Source: a virus. Taken from it: DNA of 21,459 nucleotides. The stretch is taken from positions 1 to 21,459 of the IMG/VR virus record IMGVR_UViG_2088090015_000068. The stretch is one strand, 5' to 3'. The notes under the pieces were generated by a model that did no database searches, was not told where the DNA came from, and worked only from the letters and a program-made list of their open reading frames with translations. Shown here piece by piece: positions 11,126-20,300 of the stretch. How positions within the stretch are numbered: position 1 is the first letter of the stretch; each line of letters opens with the position of its first letter. The translations under genes were made by a program, and so were the position numbers.

Positions 11126-13714
11126 ATGGCCGGTCGATACGACCGGTGGCGGCGACTAAGGGGGGATAAAGATCGCCCCGACCTGGTGAAAGAGGGGGAG
11201 AAGATGCTCGGCTACCTAGCCGAGCAGCGTCGTATTTCCGGGGTTAAGTCCCAGGTTATCCAGCGCCGAATGCCGGACGGCTCTGTTGTACGGGCTCAGT
11301 TTGTGGGCGACCAGCCGATCATTGATGTCTTGGCGCCGTCGATTAAGCCGTCAGAACTACCGACTGACGTTGATGGCTTCGTTACCTGGCCAACCACGAG
11401 CACCGGCGACTTGGCGCTTCCGGACAGCCCGCGCGTTGTTGTCGCGGGACCGCAGTATCGAGCAGTCCATAAGGCGCGGTACTCGGGCCTGTTCCCCGAC
11501 ATCGTCGACGACGAACTCGGCGACTGCGACGGCCTCGGCCGGGCCGGGAATATTGACTGGCAGGGCAAGCGCAACAATGGCTGGATTGTGTCGTGGTATG
11601 GCCCGCGCACGCGCTACCTGGATGGTGGCGCTGTGCGCACACCATTTGTGTTCTTCAAGGGCGCGGAGTTGCTCGATGCTCGCGACTACGTCGATATTGA
11701 TGCCAAGATTCTGGGTGCGGCTGTCACCGAGGAGTTCGGCGGCCCCTGGCTGATTTTTGTGGTGGAGGAGTTCTTCTTCGCTCGGTACGAGCGCGTGTGC
11801 GCGATTAAGTTAGTTGGTAAGTCCACGGACGCACGTGTCGCAGTCGACGCAGATAGTTACGTGGAGCTGGAGTCGCGCAACCCAGATGATTACAACTTCG
11901 CGCAGCATCCGTGGTTCTTCAACCCGGACGGGACCGAGGGGCGCATGTTGACCGAGGGGGATACTTTCGATGGCACGGCTATTCTCGAGCACGTGATTCG
12001 ACTCGTCGCGTCTGGCGATCCGCCCGGTTTCACCGTTGAGCGCGAGACAATCGAACACACGATTGCTAGCTCTGTTGAGTCTTCTGGGTTCGACACAGCT
12101 ACGTACGGTTTCCTAGCGGGCCAAGTCAATAACCAGCGCGCGGTACCCTTCGCCATTGGCACGGGACTTCCGACGGGCAGCACCGCGGGATATCCCGAGG
12201 GTACGGTGATCACCACCGCTGGGACGTTCGCGCTGGAAACCGGGGCGGGTATTTATCAGGCGAGCCCCATCGGGCTGATTGACTATCAATATCGCCGAGT
12301 TGTTGAATGCGAAGAAGACTGGCAGCCCATCGCTGTGGACTATGCGCGTGACGGCACGGTCGTGTACGCGTACGGGCGACATGTGTCGGTTTCGAAGCAG
12401 CGCATCGGCGCGATCGAGCCAGAGGGGGTAGGCATTCCGGAGTTCAGCCCCTCGTTCACCGACAACTCGTATACGACGAGTGCATCGGTCATGGGGGGCG
12501 TGTGGGTCTACAGTATTAGCTACGATGAGGGGGTGACATATAGCGATAGTGCGTTTGCGACCCGCGCGTGGGGCAACGAAACGGAGACTACTACGCTCGG
12601 CGGTATCCGTATCGGCGAGCCCGGCGCCCCAGAGATTATCTACGGGGGCACTAAGGATTATATGGTCGAGACGCATTGGGCGTGGGCGAGTCCGGCGTTT
12701 AGTAACAATGCGCCCGCGAGCTTTGGTGGGGTGCTGGATCCGGCAACGCCTGCAAATTTTAGGAGCGATGTCGACGGCCGCTTCCGCGGGTTCAACTCGA
12801 CACTGCACACCAGTACGACGTCCACCAATCACGACGTGGGACAGGACCTCTTCCTAATGCGAATGGACCTTCGCTACAACGTCTTGTTCGCGGTGGTTGA
12901 GGAGGTGGAGACCACGAGCAACTATTCATATGAGATGGACTACGATTTCAGCATCAATACTGGCACGCGCCCCGGTGGGTCTGGCACTACTACCTTGCAG
13001 GACGTCAAGACTAAGAAATACCGCACTCTGGGGTGGGTCAACGGGGTCAGCGTACTCGATGACTTGGTAGTGACCGCGGATAACTCCGCAGATCCGCCTC
13101 TGGAACTTGCGGCGCTCCCCTCTCCGTGGTCCAGCTTTCCTGGATACACAAGCCCCCTGACCTTCTGCTCTTGGTATGACGACTACGCCTCTGAGGTGCA
13201 CGGCAACTCCTTCGGCGTCTGGCCATGGCCCACTGATGACGCATATGGGTACGCGAATGTTGTGGAGGACTTCGTCATCGGGGAGACCACGTCCCCACAC
13301 ACTTACACCCCCCAGGTTGCTTGGCCGCTGGAATCCTCTATCGACTACGCAGTCACGAACATCTCAGACCCGGTGATTGCCCAGCTTATAAGCACGTGGC
13401 AGGGAGAAGTCGAGGCGGGCACCGGCTCAAATGTTGGTTACACCTTCGGTGGCATCGGAACTGGCCGCGCCAAGATCCGCTGGAAGCGCGATTTGGATGG
13501 CATCGGGGACGCCGGCGGCTGGGGGTTCCTTAATACCCGCTGGGCTATCTCCATGGCGCTACCCGCCCCGGAGGCCGAGGCGGCGCCATTCCGGTTCTTC
13601 TCCGAATGTGGTGGCTTTGACTTGGCCCAACACGTGCTCGAGGAGGACGAGACTGCTGAGCACTTCTACCCTATCTGGGTTCTAGGAACTACCCGCGGGT
13701 TCCGCCCAGCCTGA
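11126..13714 (+). CDS. Large virion-module protein, family not recognised
   Basis: The product is 862 aa. It begins with a basic helical segment (MAGRYDRWRRLRGDKDRPD) and a second helix (VKEGEKMLGYLAEQRRISG) leading into QVIQRRMPDGSVVRAQFVGD, an opening suited to docking on another virion protein. The rest is long, acidic, rich in Tyr, Trp, Gly and Thr, and looks beta-structured, with no signal peptide, membrane segment or visible catalytic motif. I cannot assign it. It starts three bases after the preceding stop without a clear ribosome-binding site. By eye, codon choice in roughly 11,600-12,800 uses more T/G-ending codons than the last third, so the gene may be mosaic. Candidate roles are a tail-spike or tail-side adaptor, from position between nozzle-like and fibre genes. 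Confidence 0.75.
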   Translation: MAGRYDRWRRLRGDKDRPDLVKEGEKMLGYLAEQRRISGVKSQVIQRRMPDGSVVRAQFVGDQPIIDVLAPSIKPSELPTDVDGFVTWPTTSTGDLALPDSPRVVVAGPQYRAVHKARYSGLFPDIVDDELGDCDGLGRAGNIDWQGKRNNGWIVSWYGPRTRYLDGGAVRTPFVFFKGAELLDARDYVDIDAKILGAAVTEEFGGPWLIFVVEEFFFARYERVCAIKLVGKSTDARVAVDADSYVELESRNPDDYNFAQHPWFFNPDGTEGRMLTEGDTFDGTAILEHVIRLVASGDPPGFTVERETIEHTIASSVESSGFDTATYGFLAGQVNNQRAVPFAIGTGLPTGSTAGYPEGTVITTAGTFALETGAGIYQASPIGLIDYQYRRVVECEEDWQPIAVDYARDGTVVYAYGRHVSVSKQRIGAIEPEGVGIPEFSPSFTDNSYTTSASVMGGVWVYSISYDEGVTYSDSAFATRAWGNETETTTLGGIRIGEPGAPEIIYGGTKDYMVETHWAWASPAFSNNAPASFGGVLDPATPANFRSDVDGRFRGFNSTLHTSTTSTNHDVGQDLFLMRMDLRYNVLFAVVEEVETTSNYSYEMDYDFSINTGTRPGGSGTTTLQDVKTKKYRTLGWVNGVSVLDDLVVTADNSADPPLELAALPSPWSSFPGYTSPLTFCSWYDDYASEVHGNSFGVWPWPTDDAYGYANVVEDFVIGETTSPHTYTPQVAWPLESSIDYAVTNISDPVIAQLISTWQGEVEAGTGSNVGYTFGGIGTGRAKIRWKRDLDGIGDAGGWGFLNTRWAISMALPAPEAEAAPFRFFSECGGFDLAQHVLEEDETAEHFYPIWVLGTTRGFRPA

Positions 13715-13724
13715 ACCTAAGTGA

Positions 13725-13740
13725 TAAACTAAGCTATATT
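13725..13740 (+). promoter_or_regulatory. AT-rich element in the gap before the second fibre gene
   Basis: The 43-base gap 13715-13757 contains TAAACTAA (13725-13732), also present in the gap before the terminator at 2204-2211, and TATATT (13735-13740), a possible -10 box. CTGAAC at 13711-13716 is 18 bases upstream of it but is only a weak -35 match. A promoter for the fibre genes is possible. Confidence 0.25.
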
Positions 13741-13757
13741 TACCAACCGGTGATCCC

Positions 13758-14936
13758 ATGAGCGCCCGCGCACGAGTCAAGCAAACCGCAGTAGCCACAA
13801 GCGCCTACGCCTTTACCCTCGACGGTGGCGTCGCAGACGGAGACCTGCCAGCCCTTCTTTTCCGCGATGCTTTCCAGGTGCCTTCGGTCGCAACCGTGGC
13901 TGGTACGGTCATTTGGTATGACGTACCCGTTTTGATCGAGGTCACCAGCGGCACCGAGGCCGGAAAATGGCAAGTTTGCACAGGCACCCTAAGTCGCAGC
14001 GGTACGGACGTACTTACTTTTACGACTTCGGCTACTAAGATTGCTGGGGTATCAACCCAGACCGGCGACGCGGTATTGACCCCGCTGACCATAGCTTCCG
14101 GCGATACCGCCACCCTAAGCGTGGTTCCGCCGGGATACGAGTTGATCAGCCTACGCGGCCGCGCCCCGCTGACGGACATCAAGGCTGGCGCGGACAGCAT
14201 CGGGTCCTCGTTCTCCGGCGCAGAGCACACCATCCGGCTGTCTTCAGCCCTGCTGGCCTTAGGCGCCGGCGCACTGGCATACGGCGACGCTTCGATTGCC
14301 ATTGGCGATGGCGCCAGTACGCCATATGGCACGACTGCGGGCGTTGGTGCGTGCGCGATCGGCTACCAGGCCATCGCTGGGCCGCCCTTTAGCGCGTCGC
14401 TCGGGGGCCACAAGTCGTTCTCCAATGGCCCCTACGAGGTATGCATTGGCGGGATGAGCGATATCCAGATGCTGCAAAGTGGCACTACACCATCGGAACT
14501 ATGGCTAACCCACAGCGTGGGTATCAAGGCGGTAAGCACGACCGACGCGACGCCCACCAATATGCAGGCATACAACCCAGTTGGGTGGGTATCAGGCGAC
14601 ACGGCAGCCATCGCTTCCAGCCACAAGATCTATTGCGACTCCGGAATTACCCGGGTCACGGGGCGCCTGACGGCGATCAATCCCGCCACCGGCGACATGA
14701 AGTGCTGGGACCTTGACTGGACCGTTAAGACGACGCTGGACTACGCCACGACGAGCCTGTTCGTCACCCTGTCCAAGACGGTCGTCGCCAACGACACCGG
14801 CGCGGCGTCTTGGGACTGTGATGTGACTACGGATAGTGCCACCAATACGTGCGCAGTCCAGGTTACCGGCGCCGCAGCAACGGAGATCGTGTGGTCGCTG
14901 GCCTATGACGCCCACTACAGCACGGTCTACATCTAA
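13758..14936 (+). CDS. Fibre-like protein with YadA-head-type repeats
   Basis: The product is 392 aa. Residues about 60-110 (VPVLIEVTSGTEAGKWQV, GTLSRSGTDVLTFTT) are a common phage fibre shaft element. Residues about 170-225 carry repeats of the type seen in the beta-roll head of YadA-like trimeric adhesins: LGAGALAYGDASIAIGDGAS, then GACAIGYQAIAG, then ASLGGHKSFSNG, with small residues spaced by about 14-16. This points to a trimeric left-handed beta-roll that may contact the host surface. The C-terminal 140 residues have alternating strands with conserved-looking cysteines (KIYCDSG, MKCWDL, SWDCDV, TNTCAV). A GGTG seven bases before the ATG is a modest ribosome-binding site. The stop overlaps the next start as TAATG. 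Confidence 0.7.
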   Translation: MSARARVKQTAVATSAYAFTLDGGVADGDLPALLFRDAFQVPSVATVAGTVIWYDVPVLIEVTSGTEAGKWQVCTGTLSRSGTDVLTFTTSATKIAGVSTQTGDAVLTPLTIASGDTATLSVVPPGYELISLRGRAPLTDIKAGADSIGSSFSGAEHTIRLSSALLALGAGALAYGDASIAIGDGASTPYGTTAGVGACAIGYQAIAGPPFSASLGGHKSFSNGPYEVCIGGMSDIQMLQSGTTPSELWLTHSVGIKAVSTTDATPTNMQAYNPVGWVSGDTAAIASSHKIYCDSGITRVTGRLTAINPATGDMKCWDLDWTVKTTLDYATTSLFVTLSKTVVANDTGAASWDCDVTTDSATNTCAVQVTGAAATEIVWSLAYDAHYSTVYI

Positions 14937-16159
14937 TGTATGGCGCAACCCCTTTCGGCGCGGCGGCCTTTGGCAGCTTTGGCATCAGTGGCGATGCAAC
15001 TATTTACGACGGCCTAATCCTACACGCTGGGTTGACCCCGGCCCTGACCCAGCGCCTCTCGGAGACGCTGGGTTTCTCTACGTCCTTCCCTCCGACCGCC
15101 TTCACCCTGACCTTGGAAGAGACCCTCGCCCTGGCTCACACCCTCGAAGCCACGGAGTGGGCCACGTCAATCATCGAGATCATGGCCCTGAGCGGTACGG
15201 CCACCGCCGCGGCGCTCCGCTTGGCGACGTTGACTGAGACCCTGAACCTCGGGGATGCCGTGCGCATCGTCCTGAGCGCCATGGCCACCGAGACCCTGTC
15301 CCTGACGGCCTCTGCGGTCCCCACCCGGTCTGCCCTGGTCTCAATGGTTGAGACTCTGCGCCTCACCGGTGCGCTCACCAACACCTACCGGGCCCTGGCG
15401 ACGATCAGCGAGGCCTTGGCCCTGCGCGAAGTCACCCGCCTGGTGGAGATCGGGGATATTACTGACGTGATGGCCCTGACCGAGGCAATCACCACCCAGC
15501 TCTCGGCTTACGAGGTACTGACCGTCAGCCTATATCTGGCCGACACTGTGACGGGCATGGCTGATGTCACGGTCCTGGTGGAGGAGTCGTTCGAGCTGAA
15601 CGACACGATCACGCCCACTGGTCTGTTCCTGGCAACGATCACGGAAGGCCTGGACTTCTCGATCGGGTTTGTCTTTGACGGTGAGCCGTATATCGGCTAC
15701 TCCATGAATGCCGCGACTAAGGCCCTGTCTACTTATACGAACTACCCCTTCAACTCCATGGCAACGTTCAATGGCCGTAATTACGGCGCTTCGAGCGAGG
15801 GGCTGTATCGGATTGGTGGCGCGGACGACGCCGGCGAGACTATTACCTGGCGCTTGCGCACGGGTATGACTAACTTCGGTACAGGCCGAAATAAAGGCCT
15901 GGATGCGGCTTATTTGGGGTATACCGCGGATGGGCGTATCGCCTTGAAGTGTATAATCGTCTCTGCTACTGGCGAGAAGATTGGGTATTGGTACAACCTT
16001 ACTCCGAAGTCAGCGGCAAACCCGCAGCCGGGCCGTATTCCCACCGGCCGCGGCCTTAAGTCCGTTTATATGGGGTTTGAGTTGACCAACGTTGACGCCA
16101 GCGAAATTGAGCTTGATGTGATTGAGCTCCATCCGATCATCTTGGAGGGCCGTCTGTAA
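14936..16159 (+). CDS. Tail protein with about ten ETLxL repeats and a conserved-type C-terminus
   Basis: The product is 407 aa. It opens with a Gly/Ala/Phe-rich stretch (MYGATPFGAAAFGSFG). Residues about 35-245 consist of roughly ten degenerate repeats of 17-21 residues with the core ETLxL, for example LEETLALAH, LTETLNLGD, ATETLSLTA, MVETLRLTG, ISEALALRE. The C-terminal part (248-407) looks like a separate domain recognisable from short-tailed phage tail proteins: YIGYSMNAATKALSTYTNYP, FNSMATFNGRNYGASSEGL, then TWRLRTGMTNFGTGRNKG and AAYLGYTADGRIALK. The repeats would form a solenoid or extended shaft, with the C-terminus as a folded cap; the assignment is by pattern only. The start overlaps the preceding stop and the stop overlaps the next start (TAATG). 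Confidence 0.72.
   Translation: MYGATPFGAAAFGSFGISGDATIYDGLILHAGLTPALTQRLSETLGFSTSFPPTAFTLTLEETLALAHTLEATEWATSIIEIMALSGTATAAALRLATLTETLNLGDAVRIVLSAMATETLSLTASAVPTRSALVSMVETLRLTGALTNTYRALATISEALALREVTRLVEIGDITDVMALTEAITTQLSAYEVLTVSLYLADTVTGMADVTVLVEESFELNDTITPTGLFLATITEGLDFSIGFVFDGEPYIGYSMNAATKALSTYTNYPFNSMATFNGRNYGASSEGLYRIGGADDAGETITWRLRTGMTNFGTGRNKGLDAAYLGYTADGRIALKCIIVSATGEKIGYWYNLTPKSAANPQPGRIPTGRGLKSVYMGFELTNVDASEIELDVIELHPIILEGRL
15038..15670 (+). repeat. Degenerate tandem protein repeats, ETLxL type
   Basis: About ten or eleven copies of a 17-21 residue unit cover residues 35-245 of the encoded protein. The most regular copies contain A-x-x-x-x-x-E-T-L-x-L. DNA identity between copies is low, so the array is old and maintained for protein structure. 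Confidence 0.65.
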
Positions 16160-18063
16160 TGGCAGGCCCTGGCGTAGACGTCTGCAACACGATCGGCGGC
16201 GACATCGCCCCGGTCCTGGTTTCTGACGCCTGGGCGGTTTTCCAAGGTTTCGCTGGCCAGGCCTACACGCTTGCCCAGGAGCAAGCTGCAACGCTCAACA
16301 ACTTCCAGATCCAGTTCCACGACTGGGACGCCAGCTTCCAGGTCGACGACACCTTGAGCGGCTTCCAGCGCCCCGCGCGCCCGGTTCTGCCCACGATCAC
16401 ACAAGTCGACCTGTCGGATCAGATCCCGGCTGCTCCTAGCATCAACATCCCGGTGCTGCAGGTTGGGGGCGCGCCTGCCGAACCAGCTGACCTGCTGAAT
16501 CCGCCGTCGATCAATATCTCGGTCAATGCGCCTGACGCCCTCCCCGACCGGCCCGACACCGCACCCACGCTGAACATCCCCGACGCTCCCACGTCGCCGA
16601 CGTTCACAGAGCGGACGGAGCCGACCCTCATCGACCCCACCCTCCCCGCGGCGCCGCTGATCACCATCGAGGAATTCCTCGAGGAAGCCCCCGAGTTCAC
16701 GGCCGCACCGCCCTCGGATCAGATTAACTTCGTCGAAACCCCCTACACCTCGTCCATGCTGACCGCGGTGCAGGCCCACCTGCAGACGATGCTCAACGGG
16801 CAGGTCCTGCCGCCCGAGGTTGAGGATGCCCTGTGGGGGCGCCAGCTGGACCGCCAAGACCAGGCTGACCTACAGGCGCTGCAGACCGTACGCGAAGAGT
16901 TCGCCGCCCGTGGCTGGGGTCCGGAGCCGAACGGCTTGATGGGTAAGCGTATCCAGCAGGTAGTGCAGGAGAGCCGTAAGGCCAAGAGCGCGGCGAGCCG
17001 CGACATCTACATCCAGAATCAGCAGATCGCGATCGAGAACACCCGGTTCGCGGTAACCCAGGGCATTGCCCTTGAGGGTGAGCTGATCCAGATGCACATG
17101 CAGGTGCAGCAGCGGAAGCTGGACTTCGCGGTCAAGCTCAAGGATGTGGCCATCGCTGTATTCCAGGCCCAGGTGGCGCAGTACAACGCTGTGGTACAGG
17201 CGTTCAACGCCCGCATTGCCGCTTACCAGGCCTTCCTCGAAGGCCAAAAGGCCCGCGTGCAGGTCTACAGCGCGCAGGTCGATGCCGCCAAGGTCGAGAG
17301 TGAGATCAACACCCAGCGTGTCCAGGCGTTCACGGCGCTGGTCCAGGCGGATGGCGTAAAGGCTGAAGTCTACAAGGCGCAGGTCGATGGCTTCCGTGCT
17401 GTGGTCGACGCCGAGCGCGCCCGCATCGAGGCTTACGGCGAAGAGGTCAAGGCCTACGCCTCCCTGGTCGAGGCTTACAAAGCTGAGTGGGAAGGCGAGA
17501 AGACCCGCATCGAGGCCGAAGCCCAGCGCGGTGAGCTCTACAAAACTATGGTCGACGCATACGCCACTCGCGTCGAGGTGTACAAGACCCAGTCCGACGT
17601 CAGCATCGCCTCTCACCGCGAGAACCTGCTTGGCGCCCAGATGCTGATCCAGCAGCATGACGCGCAGGTCAAGGTCGTGCTAGGCAAGCTCGAGGCGGTC
17701 CGCACTTTGATCCAGGCCCAGAGCGCTCAGTCTGACGCAACCTCGCGTATGTACCAGGCTGACGCCTCTATCGAGACCGCCGCCGTCGAGGCAGATACCC
17801 GGTCCTTCAACGCGGCGGTGGCCTCCGAGCAGGCGCGCGTGGAGCTGATCCTCAAGGACGCCGAGCTCCAGATCGCCCAGCTCAACCAGCGCGCCAGCCT
17901 GCTGCTGCGCGCCGCCGAGTCCGCGTCCGCTGCCGCCGCGCAGCTGGCGGGCAGCGCCATGTCTGCCGTTAACTTCTCCGCCGGCGTCTCCTCTGGCCAC
18001 AGCAACAGCCAGAGCTGCAGCACGTCCTTCTCGTATTCCGGTGAGATTCTGGACGCCGCCTAA
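16159..18063 (+). CDS. Long coiled-coil virion protein with SYSGEI end
   Basis: The product is 634 aa. Residues 1-70 are a compact N-terminal part. Residues about 71-187 are a Pro/Asp/Ile-rich linker with repeated short units (PSINIPVLQ, PPSINISVNAP, APTLNIPDAP). Residues about 225-590 are an almost continuous Ala/Gln/Glu/Lys helix with recurring units such as VYSAQVDA, VYKAQVDG, AYGEEVKAYASLVEAYKAE and VEVYKTQSD, suggesting hendecad-like coiled coil. The Ser-rich end carries SCSTSFSYSGEI, a C-terminus of a type seen in other phage coiled-coil proteins. GGAGGG at 16145-16150 is a good ribosome-binding site. It may be a long rod in the tail or an internal ejection protein; no tube or tape-measure neighbour is present, so the role is open. 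Confidence 0.72.
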   Translation: MAGPGVDVCNTIGGDIAPVLVSDAWAVFQGFAGQAYTLAQEQAATLNNFQIQFHDWDASFQVDDTLSGFQRPARPVLPTITQVDLSDQIPAAPSINIPVLQVGGAPAEPADLLNPPSINISVNAPDALPDRPDTAPTLNIPDAPTSPTFTERTEPTLIDPTLPAAPLITIEEFLEEAPEFTAAPPSDQINFVETPYTSSMLTAVQAHLQTMLNGQVLPPEVEDALWGRQLDRQDQADLQALQTVREEFAARGWGPEPNGLMGKRIQQVVQESRKAKSAASRDIYIQNQQIAIENTRFAVTQGIALEGELIQMHMQVQQRKLDFAVKLKDVAIAVFQAQVAQYNAVVQAFNARIAAYQAFLEGQKARVQVYSAQVDAAKVESEINTQRVQAFTALVQADGVKAEVYKAQVDGFRAVVDAERARIEAYGEEVKAYASLVEAYKAEWEGEKTRIEAEAQRGELYKTMVDAYATRVEVYKTQSDVSIASHRENLLGAQMLIQQHDAQVKVVLGKLEAVRTLIQAQSAQSDATSRMYQADASIETAAVEADTRSFNAAVASEQARVELILKDAELQIAQLNQRASLLLRAAESASAAAAQLAGSAMSAVNFSAGVSSGHSNSQSCSTSFSYSGEILDAA

Positions 18064-20300
18064 TGAACAACATGACCAAGAACTTCAAGAACAAGTCCCT
18101 GCTCCGGCACATGGCTGATGGTGGCCAGGCCAAGGCGCACAACGACGACCAGTTCAACGGTCCGATGCGTGCGGTCGACGCCATGGAGCGTGGCGAGGAC
18201 CCGAACGCCGACCGCATGAAGAAAGGCGCCGAGTACGGCATGAAGGCTCCGGAGAAGAAGACCGAGCCAACGTTCCTGGACAAGGCGAAGGCTGCGGCCG
18301 ACAAGCTGCGCGCTACGATCGGCTTCGCCGAAGGCGGCGAAGTGGATGGCGCCGGCGGCCCGACCGACGACAAGATCCCGGCCATGCTCAGTGATGGTGA
18401 GTTCGTGCTGCCGGCTGACACGGTCCAGCATGTCGGCCTTGAGCACCTCGAGAACTTGGTCGCACAGACCCACAAGCCTGTCGGCGGCTCCAAGCTCCGC
18501 GGCATGGCTGACGGCGGCCTAGCCACGCGCCTCATCCCCGACACGGAGATCCCGCCGGTGCGCTCGTCGGCGATGGACCCGATCGAGGAGCAGCGCCGCC
18601 GCGTGGCAGCCCGTATGGCGAACCCGAGCGGCGCAGCGCGTGGACCCACCCCGCTTCCCCAGGCAACGGAGATTCCGCGCGCTGAGTTCGACGCGGCTCG
18701 TGCTGCGCGTCAGCCCGCCGTTGATTTCGGCGCCTCTCGCAGCGACCAGCTAGCGGAAGAGAGTATGCGCCGCGCGCAAGCGGCTTCGCGTGCAGGTAAC
18801 GCTGTTCCCGGCCGAGCGGCGGGTATGGCCCAGGACGCACTGCAGGCCGGTAAAGCAGGGGCTTCCCGCATCGGCGGTATGGCGTCCAGGGGCGTTAGTG
18901 CTCTGCGCGCTGCCCCCGGCGCTCTTGGCCGCGCTGCTGCGGGCGGCCTCGGCAAAGCCGGTCTGGCAGGTGCGGCCATCGTCGCTGCGCCGACGGCCTT
19001 CGGCACTAGCACAGACGACTACGCAGCTCGCTTTCCGTCGGCTCCTAACCGCGGTACGGTAAGCGACGACCTGCGCCTGCGCACTCTCGGCGCGGCGTCC
19101 GACGTTGCTGATGCCGCCACCTTCGGTAATCTGTCGCGCTTCTACGCCGACAAACAAGGCGCTCAGGACCCGGCCCTGCAGCAGGGCGGCAACGCTCCGA
19201 TGATCATCACCGGCGACAACAACGCTCAGGTTCCGCAGTCCGCGCTTCGTCTAACCCCCGAACAGGCCGCCGCCCAGCAAAGCAACGGGGGTATTACTCC
19301 AGTCAGCGCGCGCACGGGAGACCCCAACGAGGTGCTCGGCACCTTCCAGGGGCGGGCTATCACCCGCGGCATGTCCGATAACATGGGCGGGAACGTCCAG
19401 GGCGCTCCGCAAGAGGACCCGATTCAGGGAGCCCTTCGCAACATGCTGCGCCAGGGCGGTAGCGGCACGTCCATGATCAATAGCCGCGCTGGCGACATCA
19501 ACCACCAGTTCGACTCGCTGCAGAAGCAAATCATCGACACCTATGGCGGCCGCGCGCAGGGCACCATGATCTCCAAGCTGCTGGACCTGCAGCAGGCCCG
19601 CGCTAACGCACTGGGCCAGGATCAAGGCGCTCTGGTGAATTCCCAGGGTAACGTGGTCAGTGCAGACAACTCCGTTCGCGGCCAGCAGTCCTCGGCGCTA
19701 GATAACATGACGTCTATGCGCAACAGCGATCGGACTAACCAGACTAGCCTGCTGCGCGAGCAGCTCGAGGGTATCCGCGCCGCAGATGCCGCGCAGCGCG
19801 GCGGTATTAAGGATAACCGTGACAACTTCCTGGCTGACATCCAGGCGCAGACCCCGATGGACAAGGATGGTAATCCAGTTGCTGGCTTCCGTCCGGATGA
19901 GATCATGGCGCGATTGGCCAAGACCAACCCCGAAGTGATGGACATGGACCGCGCCTCTCGCGCGCAGCTCATCGCCAGCACCATTGCGTCCATGCAGGGT
20001 ACCAAGGGCTTCAACGACTCCCGCGGCATCTTCGGGACCGAGGACAGCACGGCGACGCCGACCGGCGTATTCAAGGACGAAACTAACGCCCTGGATATCC
20101 CGGCACTGGCCTTGGGCGGCATTGGCGCCCCGTCTATTCTCCGCCATATGCTGCCGTTCCAGACTAACGACCGCGTGCTACAGATGGGGGTCGATGCCGA
20201 CGGTAACCCACAGCTCGCTTATGAGTCGGACATTGGCGGCGATGAGCGGTTCCAACAGGAAGTGGCGAAGAAGAGTACCAACCGCAATAAGGATAAGTAA
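18063..20300 (+). CDS. Internal-virion-type protein with DGEFVLPAD motif
   Basis: The product is 745 aa. Short glycine motifs recur: HMADGGQ (about residue 16), FAEGGEV (about 88) and GMADGGL (about 147). Residues 111-121 read DGEFVLPADTV, preceded by TDDKIPAMLS; this arrangement is common in phage virion proteins and near tape-measure C-termini. A Gly/Ala-rich segment at about residues 245-330 (GGMASRGVSALRAAPGALGR, AAAGGLGKAGLAGAAIVAAP) could insert into or span membranes. The remainder is polar, with a helix-rich stretch around HQFDSLQKQIIDTYGGRAQG. It starts at TAATG with the preceding gene and ends in the same way with the next. Together with its neighbour it may form part of the ejected internal core; this is inferred. 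Confidence 0.7.
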   Translation: MNNMTKNFKNKSLLRHMADGGQAKAHNDDQFNGPMRAVDAMERGEDPNADRMKKGAEYGMKAPEKKTEPTFLDKAKAAADKLRATIGFAEGGEVDGAGGPTDDKIPAMLSDGEFVLPADTVQHVGLEHLENLVAQTHKPVGGSKLRGMADGGLATRLIPDTEIPPVRSSAMDPIEEQRRRVAARMANPSGAARGPTPLPQATEIPRAEFDAARAARQPAVDFGASRSDQLAEESMRRAQAASRAGNAVPGRAAGMAQDALQAGKAGASRIGGMASRGVSALRAAPGALGRAAAGGLGKAGLAGAAIVAAPTAFGTSTDDYAARFPSAPNRGTVSDDLRLRTLGAASDVADAATFGNLSRFYADKQGAQDPALQQGGNAPMIITGDNNAQVPQSALRLTPEQAAAQQSNGGITPVSARTGDPNEVLGTFQGRAITRGMSDNMGGNVQGAPQEDPIQGALRNMLRQGGSGTSMINSRAGDINHQFDSLQKQIIDTYGGRAQGTMISKLLDLQQARANALGQDQGALVNSQGNVVSADNSVRGQQSSALDNMTSMRNSDRTNQTSLLREQLEGIRAADAAQRGGIKDNRDNFLADIQAQTPMDKDGNPVAGFRPDEIMARLAKTNPEVMDMDRASRAQLIASTIASMQGTKGFNDSRGIFGTEDSTATPTGVFKDETNALDIPALALGGIGAPSILRHMLPFQTNDRVLQMGVDADGNPQLAYESDIGGDERFQQEVAKKSTNRNKDK

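Noticed and set aside
12113-12832. 239-aa minus-strand frame inside the 862-aa gene
   Set aside because: Arg/Ala-rich shadow of a well-supported plus-strand gene; all other genes in the window are on the plus strand.
15952-15957. TATAAT inside the ETLxL-repeat gene
   Set aside because: No -35 hexamer at a usable distance, no dyad, and the next gene is 200 bases away with its own coupled start; chance occurrence is expected about once per window.
16066-16857. 263-aa minus-strand frame over the coiled-coil gene start
   Set aside because: Gly/Arg/Val-rich antisense translation of a GC-rich coding region; no start signals.
16870-17658. 262-aa minus-strand frame opposite the coiled coil
   Set aside because: Leu/Asp/Val-rich pattern is the reverse complement of Ala/Gln/Glu/Lys coiled-coil codons, not an independent gene.
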